Source: Deltaproteobacteria bacterium
GTDB taxonomy: Bacteria; Desulfobacterota; Desulfobulbia; Desulfobulbales; UBA5123
Assembly: GCA_021788685.1 (NCBI GenBank)
Contig: JAJYKH010000188.1
Location: 1 to 5,787 of the forward strand
Length of the DNA: 5,787 bases
Reading direction: 5' to 3'
Below are positions 1-5,787 of the stretch, piece by piece (within the stretch, counting starts at the first letter, position 1; each line of letters starts with the position of its first letter). The notes beneath the pieces were generated by a model. That model did not search any database, was not told the DNA's origin, and was given only the letters and a program-made list of their open reading frames with translations. Both the position numbers and the translations under genes were made by a program.

Positions 1-103
1 AGTAGATCTCGAGGTCACCCTTGTTCGCCTTCTCGGCATGTCCGGGCGGGAAGGTGCCGGTTCCGGTCAGGAGTCGACTCTTTTCTACGGGTGCCGACAG
101 AGG
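1..103 (-). other. Possible coding remnant or gene fragment, unrecognised, running off the left edge
   Basis: On the minus strand, one frame is open for 34 codons from just after a TAA (104-106) to the window edge. Its second half has mostly G or C in third positions and a protein-like composition (TGTFPPGHAEKANKGDLEIY). The frame has no ATG, GTG or TTG start after the stop, and I see no Shine-Dalgarno sequence. It is therefore either a degraded or frameshifted gene, a fragment, or chance. The exactly opposed plus-strand frame is also open here, as is common for antisense of GC-rich coding sequence. I do not recognise the protein and assign no function. Sequence beyond the left edge would decide it. 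Confidence 0.22.
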
Positions 104-341
104 TTAGCCGGGGGTTGCAGTCAGGCGGAACCCTATCGCTCAGGAGCTGTACAGGATCACATGGTCATGGTCCTGATCGGCTGTGGCCTCTATAATGCTG
201 GCTCACCGCCCTACTTGGCCGGCAGGGCCGGAACGGTACGGGCACTCATGCTGCTGGGGACCATCGCCCCTCTGCCGTTCGTGCTCTGGCCCTTCACCTG
301 GCGATGGCGGTTTTGGTTTTCAGCCATAAGTCAGGTCGGGA
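104..341. other. Stretch without a supported gene downstream of the helicase
   Basis: This stretch follows the helicase stop codon. A short perfect inverted repeat (CCGGC-AGG-GCCGG, 219-231) is present, but no T tract follows it on either strand, so it is not a convincing terminator. An isolated TATAAT on the plus strand (191-196) has no acceptable -35 at normal spacing. A 38-codon minus-strand frame (211-327) starts with ATG 14 nt after the helicase stop, but it lacks a ribosome binding site and its composition is not protein-like. A plus-strand frame crosses the whole stretch and is discussed under rejected items. I see no RNA gene or mobile element boundary here. Confidence 0.5.
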
Positions 342-2807
342 TCAGGCCTGGAGCGCTTCAAGATGCCTTCGGTGCGCCTGGACGAGCTTGATTTCGCCGT
401 ATGAATAATCATCTCCCAGGGCACGCTTGATTTCCCCCACCGGCTGTCCTTTCATCTCGCCGAGCTTCCGCTCGATCGCTTCCAGCTTTTCAGGGGAAAG
501 CAGCTTGCCGACCTCCACCAGGCCGGCCTCGACGCAGAATGCCAGATGCCCCTCGATGGTCGAAACCGCCAGGCCCCGCTCTGCCGCAATCCGGGCGATC
601 GTCAAGCCGGCTTGGAACAGATCGAAGCTGGTCTGCCTGGTGTCGGCCCATGCCGTTTTTGGGGAATCAACAGGTTCTTGGCTGGGGTTGGGAAGGACAA
701 CCTCTTTGATGTTATTTTTCAGGCGGTAGGCTGAAACCAGGGCCACCAGCTCCTGCCCATATTTTTCCGCGGTGCGCTTGCCGATTCCCTTCAGCTTCCT
801 CAAAGCCGTCAGGCTGTCAGGCAAAAAGATCGCGATCTGGATCAAAAGGCGCTGATGAAGGATGCGGTAGCGATCGACCCCTTCTGCCGCCGCCTTGGCC
901 GCGCGCCAATCCTTCAGGGTCTGGAAGAGCTCCGGATGGCTCACCTCCGAGGCCGTGTATTCCACCGACGGCCCTTTCCTCTCCCGGGCCGGCTGCAGAT
1001 CGATCCCGGCCGCCGATACCGCGGCCAGGTAGGCAGCCGGGGAGAATCCGTTCCGGCATGATTTCACCGCGGCCTGCTTGACCGTTATTTCTTCCTCAAG
1101 CAGCCGGCGGGCTCCCTGCACTTTTTTGCGGATTTCCTTGTTGTCTGTCTCGACGCGGAGCTTTTGTAAAAAGACATCCACCGCCGCGGCCAGCTTGTCC
1201 TGAAAATAGGCCGATGCCTTGCCAATGCGCTCCAGGATGGCGGCATCCGCCTCGGGCAGACTATTGCTGGCAAAAAGGCGGGCGAGCTGGAGCTGGAACT
1301 TCTCGCCCACGACGGAGATCTCCTCTCCCGCCTTCCTTTCCGCCTCCCGGATATCGCCGATCCCCAGCACCTGGACCGTCCGGGCGTTTCCGAGCAGAAT
1401 CCCGATGAAGCGGCGCAGCAGAGAGCGGAAGCGCTGAAAATCGAAGCACTCCCGCAGCAGCCGTTGCTGATAGCCGATCCTGGCCGCTTCGAGCTTTTCC
1501 GGAGGCGGATTTCGTTGGACTTTACCGATAAAGTCCAGCACCGCAGGGTCCGTCTTCACGGCCTGCAGGGGGATGGGGGAGCTGAGCACCAAGCCCCCAA
1601 GGGTTCTGCAGCGGCTCAAGGCCACATAGACCTGACCGTGGGCAAAGGCGGCTTCGGCATCGACAACCGCCTTTTCAAAAGTGAGGCCCTGGCTCTTGTG
1701 GACGGTGATGGCCCAGGCCAGCTTCAAGGGGTACTGCACGAATTCTCCGATTTTGCTGCCGGTGATCTCTTTGGTTTCCGGATCGACACTGTATTTGATA
1801 TTTTCCCAGGCTGCCCGCTCGACGGCGATCTCCTGGTCATCACCGGCACATTTCACGTGGATCCGGCCGGTTTCGATCCGGGTTATTTTCCCTATTCGGC
1901 CGTTGAAATACAGCTTTTGGGGCGATGGATCATTGCGCACGAACATGACTTGGGCGCCTGCTTTCAGCTCGAGAGTCGCGCCAGTCGGATAGGAATATTC
2001 CGGAAAATCACCCTCGATCGCAGCGGCGAACCGGTGCTCCTTTGGGGGGAGTGCCTTCAGCCTGGCTTTGTTGATCGCCTCCGCTTTTTTATTGTGGGTG
2101 CAGAGGTTGATATACCCCTCGTCTTCTCCCGGCAAGAAGTCCGGACGGCAACGGGAGTTGAGGTGCTGCAGGGTGGCCGCGTCGAGCCGGCGGTCACGTA
2201 CCCGGTTGAGGAGATCGATGAAGCGGTCGTCCGACTGGCGGTAGATGTGCCGCAGCTCGATGGAGACCAGCTCGGTCCGGCTTAGGGCGTGACTGGAGAA
2301 AAAGTAGGCCGAGTCGTAATACTGCCGGAGGATGCTCCGGTCTTCTTCCTTCACCACGGGAGGGAGCTGGTGCAAATCGCCGATCAGGAGCAGCTGCACG
2401 CCCCCGAACGGCAGCACGCTGCGCCGATATCGGCGCAGGACAGCGTCCACGCCGTCGAGCAGATCGGCGCGCACCATGCTGATTTCATCGATCACCAGCA
2501 GCTCGAGGCGCCTGATGACCTCTCTTTTTTCGTTGCTGAATCGCCGCTGGTGGCGCTCACCTTCCTCGCCTCCAGGGATGTACGGGCCGAAGTCCATCTG
2601 AAAAAAAGAATGGAGGGTGACTCCACCGGCATTGATGGCCGCCACGCCGGTGGGCGCGGTGACGATCATGGGCTTGGGCGTCGCCGCTTGCAGCTGGCGC
2701 AGGAAGGTGGTCTTGCCAGTCCCGGCCTTTCCGGTCAGAAAGAGGTGGCAATCCGTATGGCGGACGAATTCGCGTGCCAGCTCAAGCTCGGGATTGGAGA
2801 TGTTCAC
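342..2807 (-). CDS. PIF1/RecD-like SF1 DNA helicase with C-terminal HRDC and RecQ-type helix-turn-helix domains
   Basis: This 821-residue protein is predicted to be an ATP-driven 5'-3' DNA helicase acting in replication or repair. Visible SF1 motifs are Walker A GKAGTGKTT (26-34), motif Ia APTGVAA (51-57), Walker B DEIS (107-110), motif III GDLHQLPP (143-150), RHIYRQ in motif IV (186-191), motif V ITVHKSQG (367-374) and motif VI YVALSRCR (394-401). An SH3-like segment with NGRIGKI lies near 302-308. Residues 430-640 are helical and charged and I cannot name them. An HRDC-like domain follows (about 645-697, with LKGIGKRTAEKYG), then a RecQ/YpbB-type helix-turn-helix domain (about 725-815). The start is GTG: an in-frame TGA lies 24 nt upstream and no other start precedes Walker A. 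There is no Shine-Dalgarno sequence, and the start sits inside the small frame at 2782-2904, so translational coupling is possible. All catalytic motifs look intact. The helicase class is secure; the cellular role is inferred. Confidence 0.93.
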   Translation of the reverse strand: MNISNPELELAREFVRHTDCHLFLTGKAGTGKTTFLRQLQAATPKPMIVTAPTGVAAINAGGVTLHSFFQMDFGPYIPGGEEGERHQRRFSNEKREVIRRLELLVIDEISMVRADLLDGVDAVLRRYRRSVLPFGGVQLLLIGDLHQLPPVVKEEDRSILRQYYDSAYFFSSHALSRTELVSIELRHIYRQSDDRFIDLLNRVRDRRLDAATLQHLNSRCRPDFLPGEDEGYINLCTHNKKAEAINKARLKALPPKEHRFAAAIEGDFPEYSYPTGATLELKAGAQVMFVRNDPSPQKLYFNGRIGKITRIETGRIHVKCAGDDQEIAVERAAWENIKYSVDPETKEITGSKIGEFVQYPLKLAWAITVHKSQGLTFEKAVVDAEAAFAHGQVYVALSRCRTLGGLVLSSPIPLQAVKTDPAVLDFIGKVQRNPPPEKLEAARIGYQQRLLRECFDFQRFRSLLRRFIGILLGNARTVQVLGIGDIREAERKAGEEISVVGEKFQLQLARLFASNSLPEADAAILERIGKASAYFQDKLAAAVDVFLQKLRVETDNKEIRKKVQGARRLLEEEITVKQAAVKSCRNGFSPAAYLAAVSAAGIDLQPARERKGPSVEYTASEVSHPELFQTLKDWRAAKAAAEGVDRYRILHQRLLIQIAIFLPDSLTALRKLKGIGKRTAEKYGQELVALVSAYRLKNNIKEVVLPNPSQEPVDSPKTAWADTRQTSFDLFQAGLTIARIAAERGLAVSTIEGHLAFCVEAGLVEVGKLLSPEKLEAIERKLGEMKGQPVGEIKRALGDDYSYGEIKLVQAHRRHLEALQA

Positions 2808-2904
2808 GAGAGGCGGCCTTATTGCGATTCACCAGGACGCGGGCATTGGAGTCAAGCACTTCGTCCAGATTCTTGCCGATATCCTCTGCCAGAAACCTCA
2901 GCAC
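2782..2904 (-). CDS. Possible small protein (40 residues) overlapping the helicase start
   Basis: This short frame begins at GTG (2904) and ends in TGA 26 nt inside the helicase gene, in a different frame. The product starts VLRFLAEDIGKNLDEVLDSN and has a polar, basic second half ending in REHLQSRA. A G-rich run (eight G on the minus strand, complement of 2915-2922) lies about 10 nt before the GTG and could act as a ribosome binding site. The opening RFLAEDI resembles, from memory, the C-terminal segment of PrlF/AbrB-type antitoxins, but no AbrB N-terminal domain is encoded upstream in any minus frame and no toxin gene is adjacent. It may be a leader peptide coupling translation to the helicase, a remnant of an antitoxin gene, or chance. 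No function is assigned. Confidence 0.35.
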   Translation of the reverse strand: MLRFLAEDIGKNLDEVLDSNARVLVNRNKAASREHLQSRA

Positions 2905-2931
2905 GAGACAGTGTCCCCCCCCGAAACGAGG

Positions 2932-2937
2932 ATTTTA
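2932..2937 (-). promoter_or_regulatory. Possible -10 box for the small ORF and helicase
   Basis: The minus strand reads TAAAAT here, one mismatch from the sigma-70 consensus. It lies just downstream of the tyrS terminator and about 28 nt before the GTG at 2904, a sensible place for a helicase promoter. No recognisable -35 is seen at 16-18 nt spacing, so the call rests on one hexamer plus position. Confidence 0.25.
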
Positions 2938-2950
2938 CGGCGGCAGGCTG

Positions 2951-2967
2951 CGGGACCGGACGTCCCG
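2951..2967. repeat. Short perfect inverted repeat between terminator and helicase
   Basis: CGGGAC and GTCCCG form a perfect 6-bp inverted repeat around 5 nt. It lies upstream of the possible -10 box and downstream of the terminator. No T tract follows it, so it is not a terminator. It could be an operator half-site pair or a small hairpin, and at this length in GC-rich DNA it could also be chance. Confidence 0.35.
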
Positions 2968-2988
2968 ACTCAATGGTTACGCGACGGG

Positions 2989-3025
2989 AAAAAGGCCTTT
3001 TCGACTTGTTCAAGTCAAAAAAGCC
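2989..3025 (-). terminator. Rho-independent terminator of the rny-tyrS unit
   Basis: On the minus strand, arms at 3011-3025 and 2994-3008 form a 15-bp stem around a very small AA loop (a 4-nt loop if the last pair opens), followed at once by five T (complement of 2989-2993). The two positions that do not match perfectly are G-U pairs in minus-strand RNA but C-A mismatches in plus-strand RNA, so the hairpin is better formed on the minus strand. It lies about 100 nt past the tyrS stop and no other gene ends nearby on that strand. The base of the stem is AU-rich above a GGC/GCC clamp. Confidence 0.8.
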
Positions 3026-3127
3026 CTAGAGTCCTTTTGATTGGTGATCGGGCAAACGGTCCATGTGCCCGGCGCATCCGAGAGATGGCTTTTTGCTTCG
3101 GCTCAACACCACTTCCGCCGCAAACGA

Positions 3128-4339
3128 TCACCCGAATCGCGCCCGGCAGAACCGCCGCTTGCCCACTTTGAGCAGGAGCTCGCCCCGGGCGGGGAGGGTG
3201 CGGTCGGCATCGGTGACCTTCTCGCCATCCACGGTGACTGCGTTCTGGCTGATGAGCCTCCGGGCCTCGGAGGTGCTCGCGGCGAGACCGGCTTCCACCA
3301 GAAGCCGCGGCAGGGCGATCTCGCCATCCGCCCGGATGGCCTTTTCCGGGATCTCCTCGGGGAGGGCGTGCTGGCTGAAGACCCGCTCGAAATTCTCCTC
3401 CGCCTTTGCCGCCGCCTCTGCCCCGTGGAAGCGGCCGGCGAGCTCCCGGGCCAGCCGCTGCTTCACCGCCTTGGGATGGAGGCGGCCGGTGCCCATATCG
3501 GCTTTGAGCTGCTCGATCTCGGCCGCCGAAAGGTCGCTCAGCAGCTCGTAATAGCGGAACATGAGCTCGTCCGAGACGGAAAGCACCTTACCATAGATGT
3601 CGTGGGCCGGCTCGGTGATCCCGATGTAGTTGCCGAGCGACTTGCTCATCTTGTTCACCCCGTCCAGGCCTTCGAGCAGCGGCATGGTGAGGACCACCTG
3701 GGGCTCCTGCCCCCAGACCCGCTGCAGATCGCGGCCCATGAGCAGGTTGAACCGCTGGTCGGTGCCGCCGATCTCCACGTCGGCCTTCAGGGCCACTGAG
3801 TCGTAGCCCTGGATCAGAGGGTAGAGGAACTCGTGGATGCTGATCGGCCGCTGGTTTTCGAACCGGACCTTGAAGTCCTCCCGTTCGAGCATGCGGGCCA
3901 CGGTGAGATGGGAAGCGAGCTTGATGAAATCCTCAGAGGTGAGTCCGTTCAGCCAGCTGCTGTTGAAGACCACCTCGGTCTTTCGCGGGTCGAGGATCTT
4001 GAAGATCTGCTGCTTGTAGGTTTCGGCATTGCGGGCCACGTCGGCGCGGGTGAGGGGCTTCCGGGTCTCCGACTTGCCGGTGGGGTCCCCGATCATCCCG
4101 GTGAAATCGCCGATGAGGAAAAGGACCTGGTGGCCCAGGTCCTGGAAGTGCTTGAGCTTTTGGATGAGGACGGTGTGGCCCAGGTGGAGGTCCGGGGCCG
4201 TTGGATCGAATCCCGCCTTCACCCGCAGGGGGACCCCGGTTTCCCGGGACCGCTTGAGCTTGGCCACCAGGTCTTCCCGGGAAATGAGGTCCACCGTCCC
4301 CCGCTCGATGAGTCCGATCTGCTCGTCGATGCTTTCCAT
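3128..4339 (-). CDS. tyrS: Tyrosyl-tRNA synthetase, group 2 (TyrZ-like), with S4 domain
   Basis: This 403-residue class I aminoacyl-tRNA synthetase attaches tyrosine to tRNA-Tyr in the cytoplasm, using ATP to form tyrosyl-adenylate. The Rossmann catalytic domain carries the HIGH-type motif HLGHT (52-56), GDFTGMIGDPTGKS (77-90), the conserved substrate-pocket stretch IGGTDQRFN (190-198) and KMSKS (230-234). An S4 RNA-binding domain occupies about 342-400 (LPRLLVEAGLAASTSEARRL). The length and the spacing of these motifs fit the TyrZ-like bacterial group rather than the E. coli TyrS group. The ATG at 4337-4339 gives the usual N-terminus and has a weak AAGGCAG ribosome binding site upstream. It lies 31 nt after the rny stop and is probably co-transcribed with it. 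No T-box or tyrosine-responsive leader is visible in that short gap. All catalytic motifs are intact. Confidence 0.97.
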   Translation of the reverse strand: MESIDEQIGLIERGTVDLISREDLVAKLKRSRETGVPLRVKAGFDPTAPDLHLGHTVLIQKLKHFQDLGHQVLFLIGDFTGMIGDPTGKSETRKPLTRADVARNAETYKQQIFKILDPRKTEVVFNSSWLNGLTSEDFIKLASHLTVARMLEREDFKVRFENQRPISIHEFLYPLIQGYDSVALKADVEIGGTDQRFNLLMGRDLQRVWGQEPQVVLTMPLLEGLDGVNKMSKSLGNYIGITEPAHDIYGKVLSVSDELMFRYYELLSDLSAAEIEQLKADMGTGRLHPKAVKQRLARELAGRFHGAEAAAKAEENFERVFSQHALPEEIPEKAIRADGEIALPRLLVEAGLAASTSEARRLISQNAVTVDGEKVTDADRTLPARGELLLKVGKRRFCRARFG

Positions 4340-4370
4340 GGATTCTGCCTTTGCTTCCTAAGCCGAGGCA

Positions 4371-5787
4371 TTATTTGGCATATTCAACGGCCCGGGTTTC
4401 CCGGATTACCGTCACCCGGATCTGGCCGGGATAGGTCAGCTGCTCCTCGATCTTCCGGGCGATGTCCTTGCTCATCAAGAGGGCGTCCGCATCGGAGATC
4501 TCGCTGCTGTTGGCCACGATGCGAATCTCGCGGCCGGCCTGGATGGCGAAGGACTTGTCCACCCCCTTGAAGGACTGGGCGATCCGCTCCAGGTCCTCCA
4601 GGCGCTTGACGTAGGTTTCGAGCATCTCCTTCCGGGCGCCGGGCCGGGCGCCGGAGAGGGCGTCGGCGGACTGCACCAGGACGTCGAGCACGCTGTCTGG
4701 AGGGACGTCCTCGTGGTGAGCGGCGATGGCGTGGACGATTTCAGAGGCTTCGCCGTACTTTTTGGCCAGGTCCGCGCCGATGCTGGCATGCGACCCTTCC
4801 ACCTCGTGGTCGACCGCCTTGCCGATGTCGTGGAGCAGGCCGGCCCGCTTGGCAACCTTGACGTTGAGACCCAGCTCGGCGGCCATGACCCCGCAGAGGA
4901 AGGCCACTTCGAGAGAATGCTGGAGCACGTTCTGGCCGTAGCTGGTCCGGTACTTGAGCCGGCCCAGGAGCCTGATGACCTCCACGTTGACCCCGTGGGC
5001 CCCCACGTCGAAGGTGGCCTGCTCGCCGGCCTCCCGCATGGAAACCTCGAGCTCTTCCCCCACCTTGCTCACGATCTCTTCGATGCGGGCCGGGTGGATG
5101 CGGCCGTCGGTGATCAGCCGCTCCAAGGCAATGCGCGCCACTTCCCGCCGCACCGGGTTGAAGCCGGAGAGAATGACCGCCTCCGGGGTGTCGTCGATGA
5201 TGATGTCGATGCCGGTGGCCGCTTCGATGGCCCGGATGTTCCGCCCCTCGCGGCCGATGATCCGCCCCTTCATCTCCTCGTTGGGCAGGGGCACCACCGA
5301 CACGGTCTTTTCGGCCACGTAGTCGGCGGCATAGCGGTTGATCGCCAGGACCAGGATCTCCTTGGCCTTGCGGTCGGCCTTCATCTTCATCTCGTTCTCA
5401 ATCTTGAGCAGGCTCTTGGCGGCCTCCATGCGGGCCTCGCTCTCGATATTCTCGATGAGCATCTTCTTGGCCTCATCGCGGGTAATGCCGGAGATCCTCT
5501 CCAGCTGCAGACGCTGCTGCTCTACGAGATTGGCCGCTTCCTGTCTCTGCTCGCCGACTTTCTTCTCTTCCTGGGCCAGTGCCTGCTCCTTCTTCAGGAA
5601 GTCCATCTCCCGCTGGTCCAGCATGTCGATCTTGCGCTCGATCTGGTCGAGCTTCTGGCTCAGCTTCTTTTCCTCTTCGTTGACTTCGTTCTTTCGGGAC
5701 TTGATCTCCCGCTCCGCCTCCTGCTTGAAGTGATACGCCTCGTCCCGGGCCTGGAGTGAGGCCTCCTTTTTGAGGCGCTCCGCCTCG
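4371..5787 (-). CDS. rny: Ribonuclease Y, 5' end outside the window
   Basis: RNase Y is a membrane-anchored endoribonuclease that starts mRNA decay. The visible 471 codons (54 lie upstream of the first in-window ATG at 5624, which is internal) begin in a long charged coiled coil rich in Glu, Lys, Arg and Gln, typical of the family after its N-terminal membrane helix. Next come a KH domain with GRIIGREGRN (about 174-183 of the visible part), which contacts RNA, and an HD phosphohydrolase domain with the metal-binding pair in LLHDIGK (about 317-323) and AAHHEDV further on. The C-terminus ends TRAVEYAK, as expected. RNase Y is usually about 520 residues, so about 50 residues, including the membrane anchor and true start, lie beyond the right edge. 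The tyrS gene follows closely, suggesting an operon. No disruption is seen. Confidence 0.97.
   Translation of the reverse strand, partial: EAERLKKEASLQARDEAYHFKQEAEREIKSRKNEVNEEEKKLSQKLDQIERKIDMLDQREMDFLKKEQALAQEEKKVGEQRQEAANLVEQQRLQLERISGITRDEAKKMLIENIESEARMEAAKSLLKIENEMKMKADRKAKEILVLAINRYAADYVAEKTVSVVPLPNEEMKGRIIGREGRNIRAIEAATGIDIIIDDTPEAVILSGFNPVRREVARIALERLITDGRIHPARIEEIVSKVGEELEVSMREAGEQATFDVGAHGVNVEVIRLLGRLKYRTSYGQNVLQHSLEVAFLCGVMAAELGLNVKVAKRAGLLHDIGKAVDHEVEGSHASIGADLAKKYGEASEIVHAIAAHHEDVPPDSVLDVLVQSADALSGARPGARKEMLETYVKRLEDLERIAQSFKGVDKSFAIQAGREIRIVANSSEISDADALLMSKDIARKIEEQLTYPGQIRVTVIRETRAVEYAK

Noticed and set aside
191..196. Perfect TATAAT on the plus strand
   Set aside because: No -35-like hexamer at 16-18 nt spacing, no extended -10, and no supported plus-strand gene downstream.
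219..231. Hairpin CCGGC-AGG-GCCGG as helicase terminator
   Set aside because: Only 5 bp of stem and no T tract on either strand.
211..327. 38-codon minus-strand frame beginning ATG 14 nt after the helicase stop
   Set aside because: No ribosome binding site, composition rich in Ser, Arg, Pro and Gln without pattern, and no recognisable similarity.
2..391. Plus-strand frame open from the window edge to 391, with a hydrophobic Trp-rich stretch near 250-330 and a possible AGGA ribosome site before ATG 161
   Set aside because: It ends inside the helicase coding region, its third positions are not biased as in coding sequence here, it has no recognisable domain, and in 1-103 it is the exact antisense of a more codon-like minus frame. 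A small membrane protein from ATG 161 cannot be fully excluded.
1464..2285. Long plus-strand open frames opposite the helicase (1464-2285, 2289-3029)
   Set aside because: They are antisense to a helicase whose motifs are intact along the same span; open antisense frames are expected in GC-rich genes.
3026..3127. Possible small RNA or tRNA between the tyrS stop and its terminator
   Set aside because: No cloverleaf, T-loop or other recognisable RNA structure could be drawn; it reads as an ordinary 3' untranslated region.
4713..5759. Long plus-strand open frame opposite rny, rich in Leu, His and Asp
   Set aside because: It is the antisense shadow of the RNase Y coiled coil, KH and HD domains, and has no start signal or domain of its own.

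Overview
This 5.8 kb window comes from a GC-rich bacterial chromosome, and all recognisable genes lie on the minus strand. An RNase Y gene followed directly by a group 2 (TyrZ-type) tyrosyl-tRNA synthetase, plus a PIF1-like helicase with HRDC and RecQ-type C-terminal domains, suggests a Deltaproteobacterium of the Geobacter/Desulfuromonas kind. This is an inference from gene content and protein style; no rRNA or other decisive marker is present.

Reading in the direction of transcription (right to left): (1) rny, RNase Y, 5' truncated by the window edge, 4371-5787; (2) tyrS, 3128-4339, only 31 nt after the rny stop and probably co-transcribed; (3) a 320-nt spacer, 2808-3127, with a convincing rho-independent terminator (2989-3025), an inverted repeat (2951-2967), a possible -10 box (2932-2937) and a 40-codon small reading frame (2782-2904) that overlaps the next gene; (4) a large SF1 helicase gene, 342-2807, with a GTG start; (5) a 341-nt left end with no confident gene, though its last ~100 nt look codon-like on the minus strand.

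The rny-tyrS pair is housekeeping: mRNA turnover at the membrane and charging of tRNA-Tyr. The terminator separates it from the helicase, which appears to be its own transcription unit and by eye uses less GC-biased third positions than tyrS and rny. No CRISPR array, insertion sequence, tRNA or rRNA gene was seen. I do not see a clearly novel multi-gene system. The items most worth a second look are the small overlapping ORF in front of the helicase, the helicase's little-studied domain combination, and the unexplained left end.
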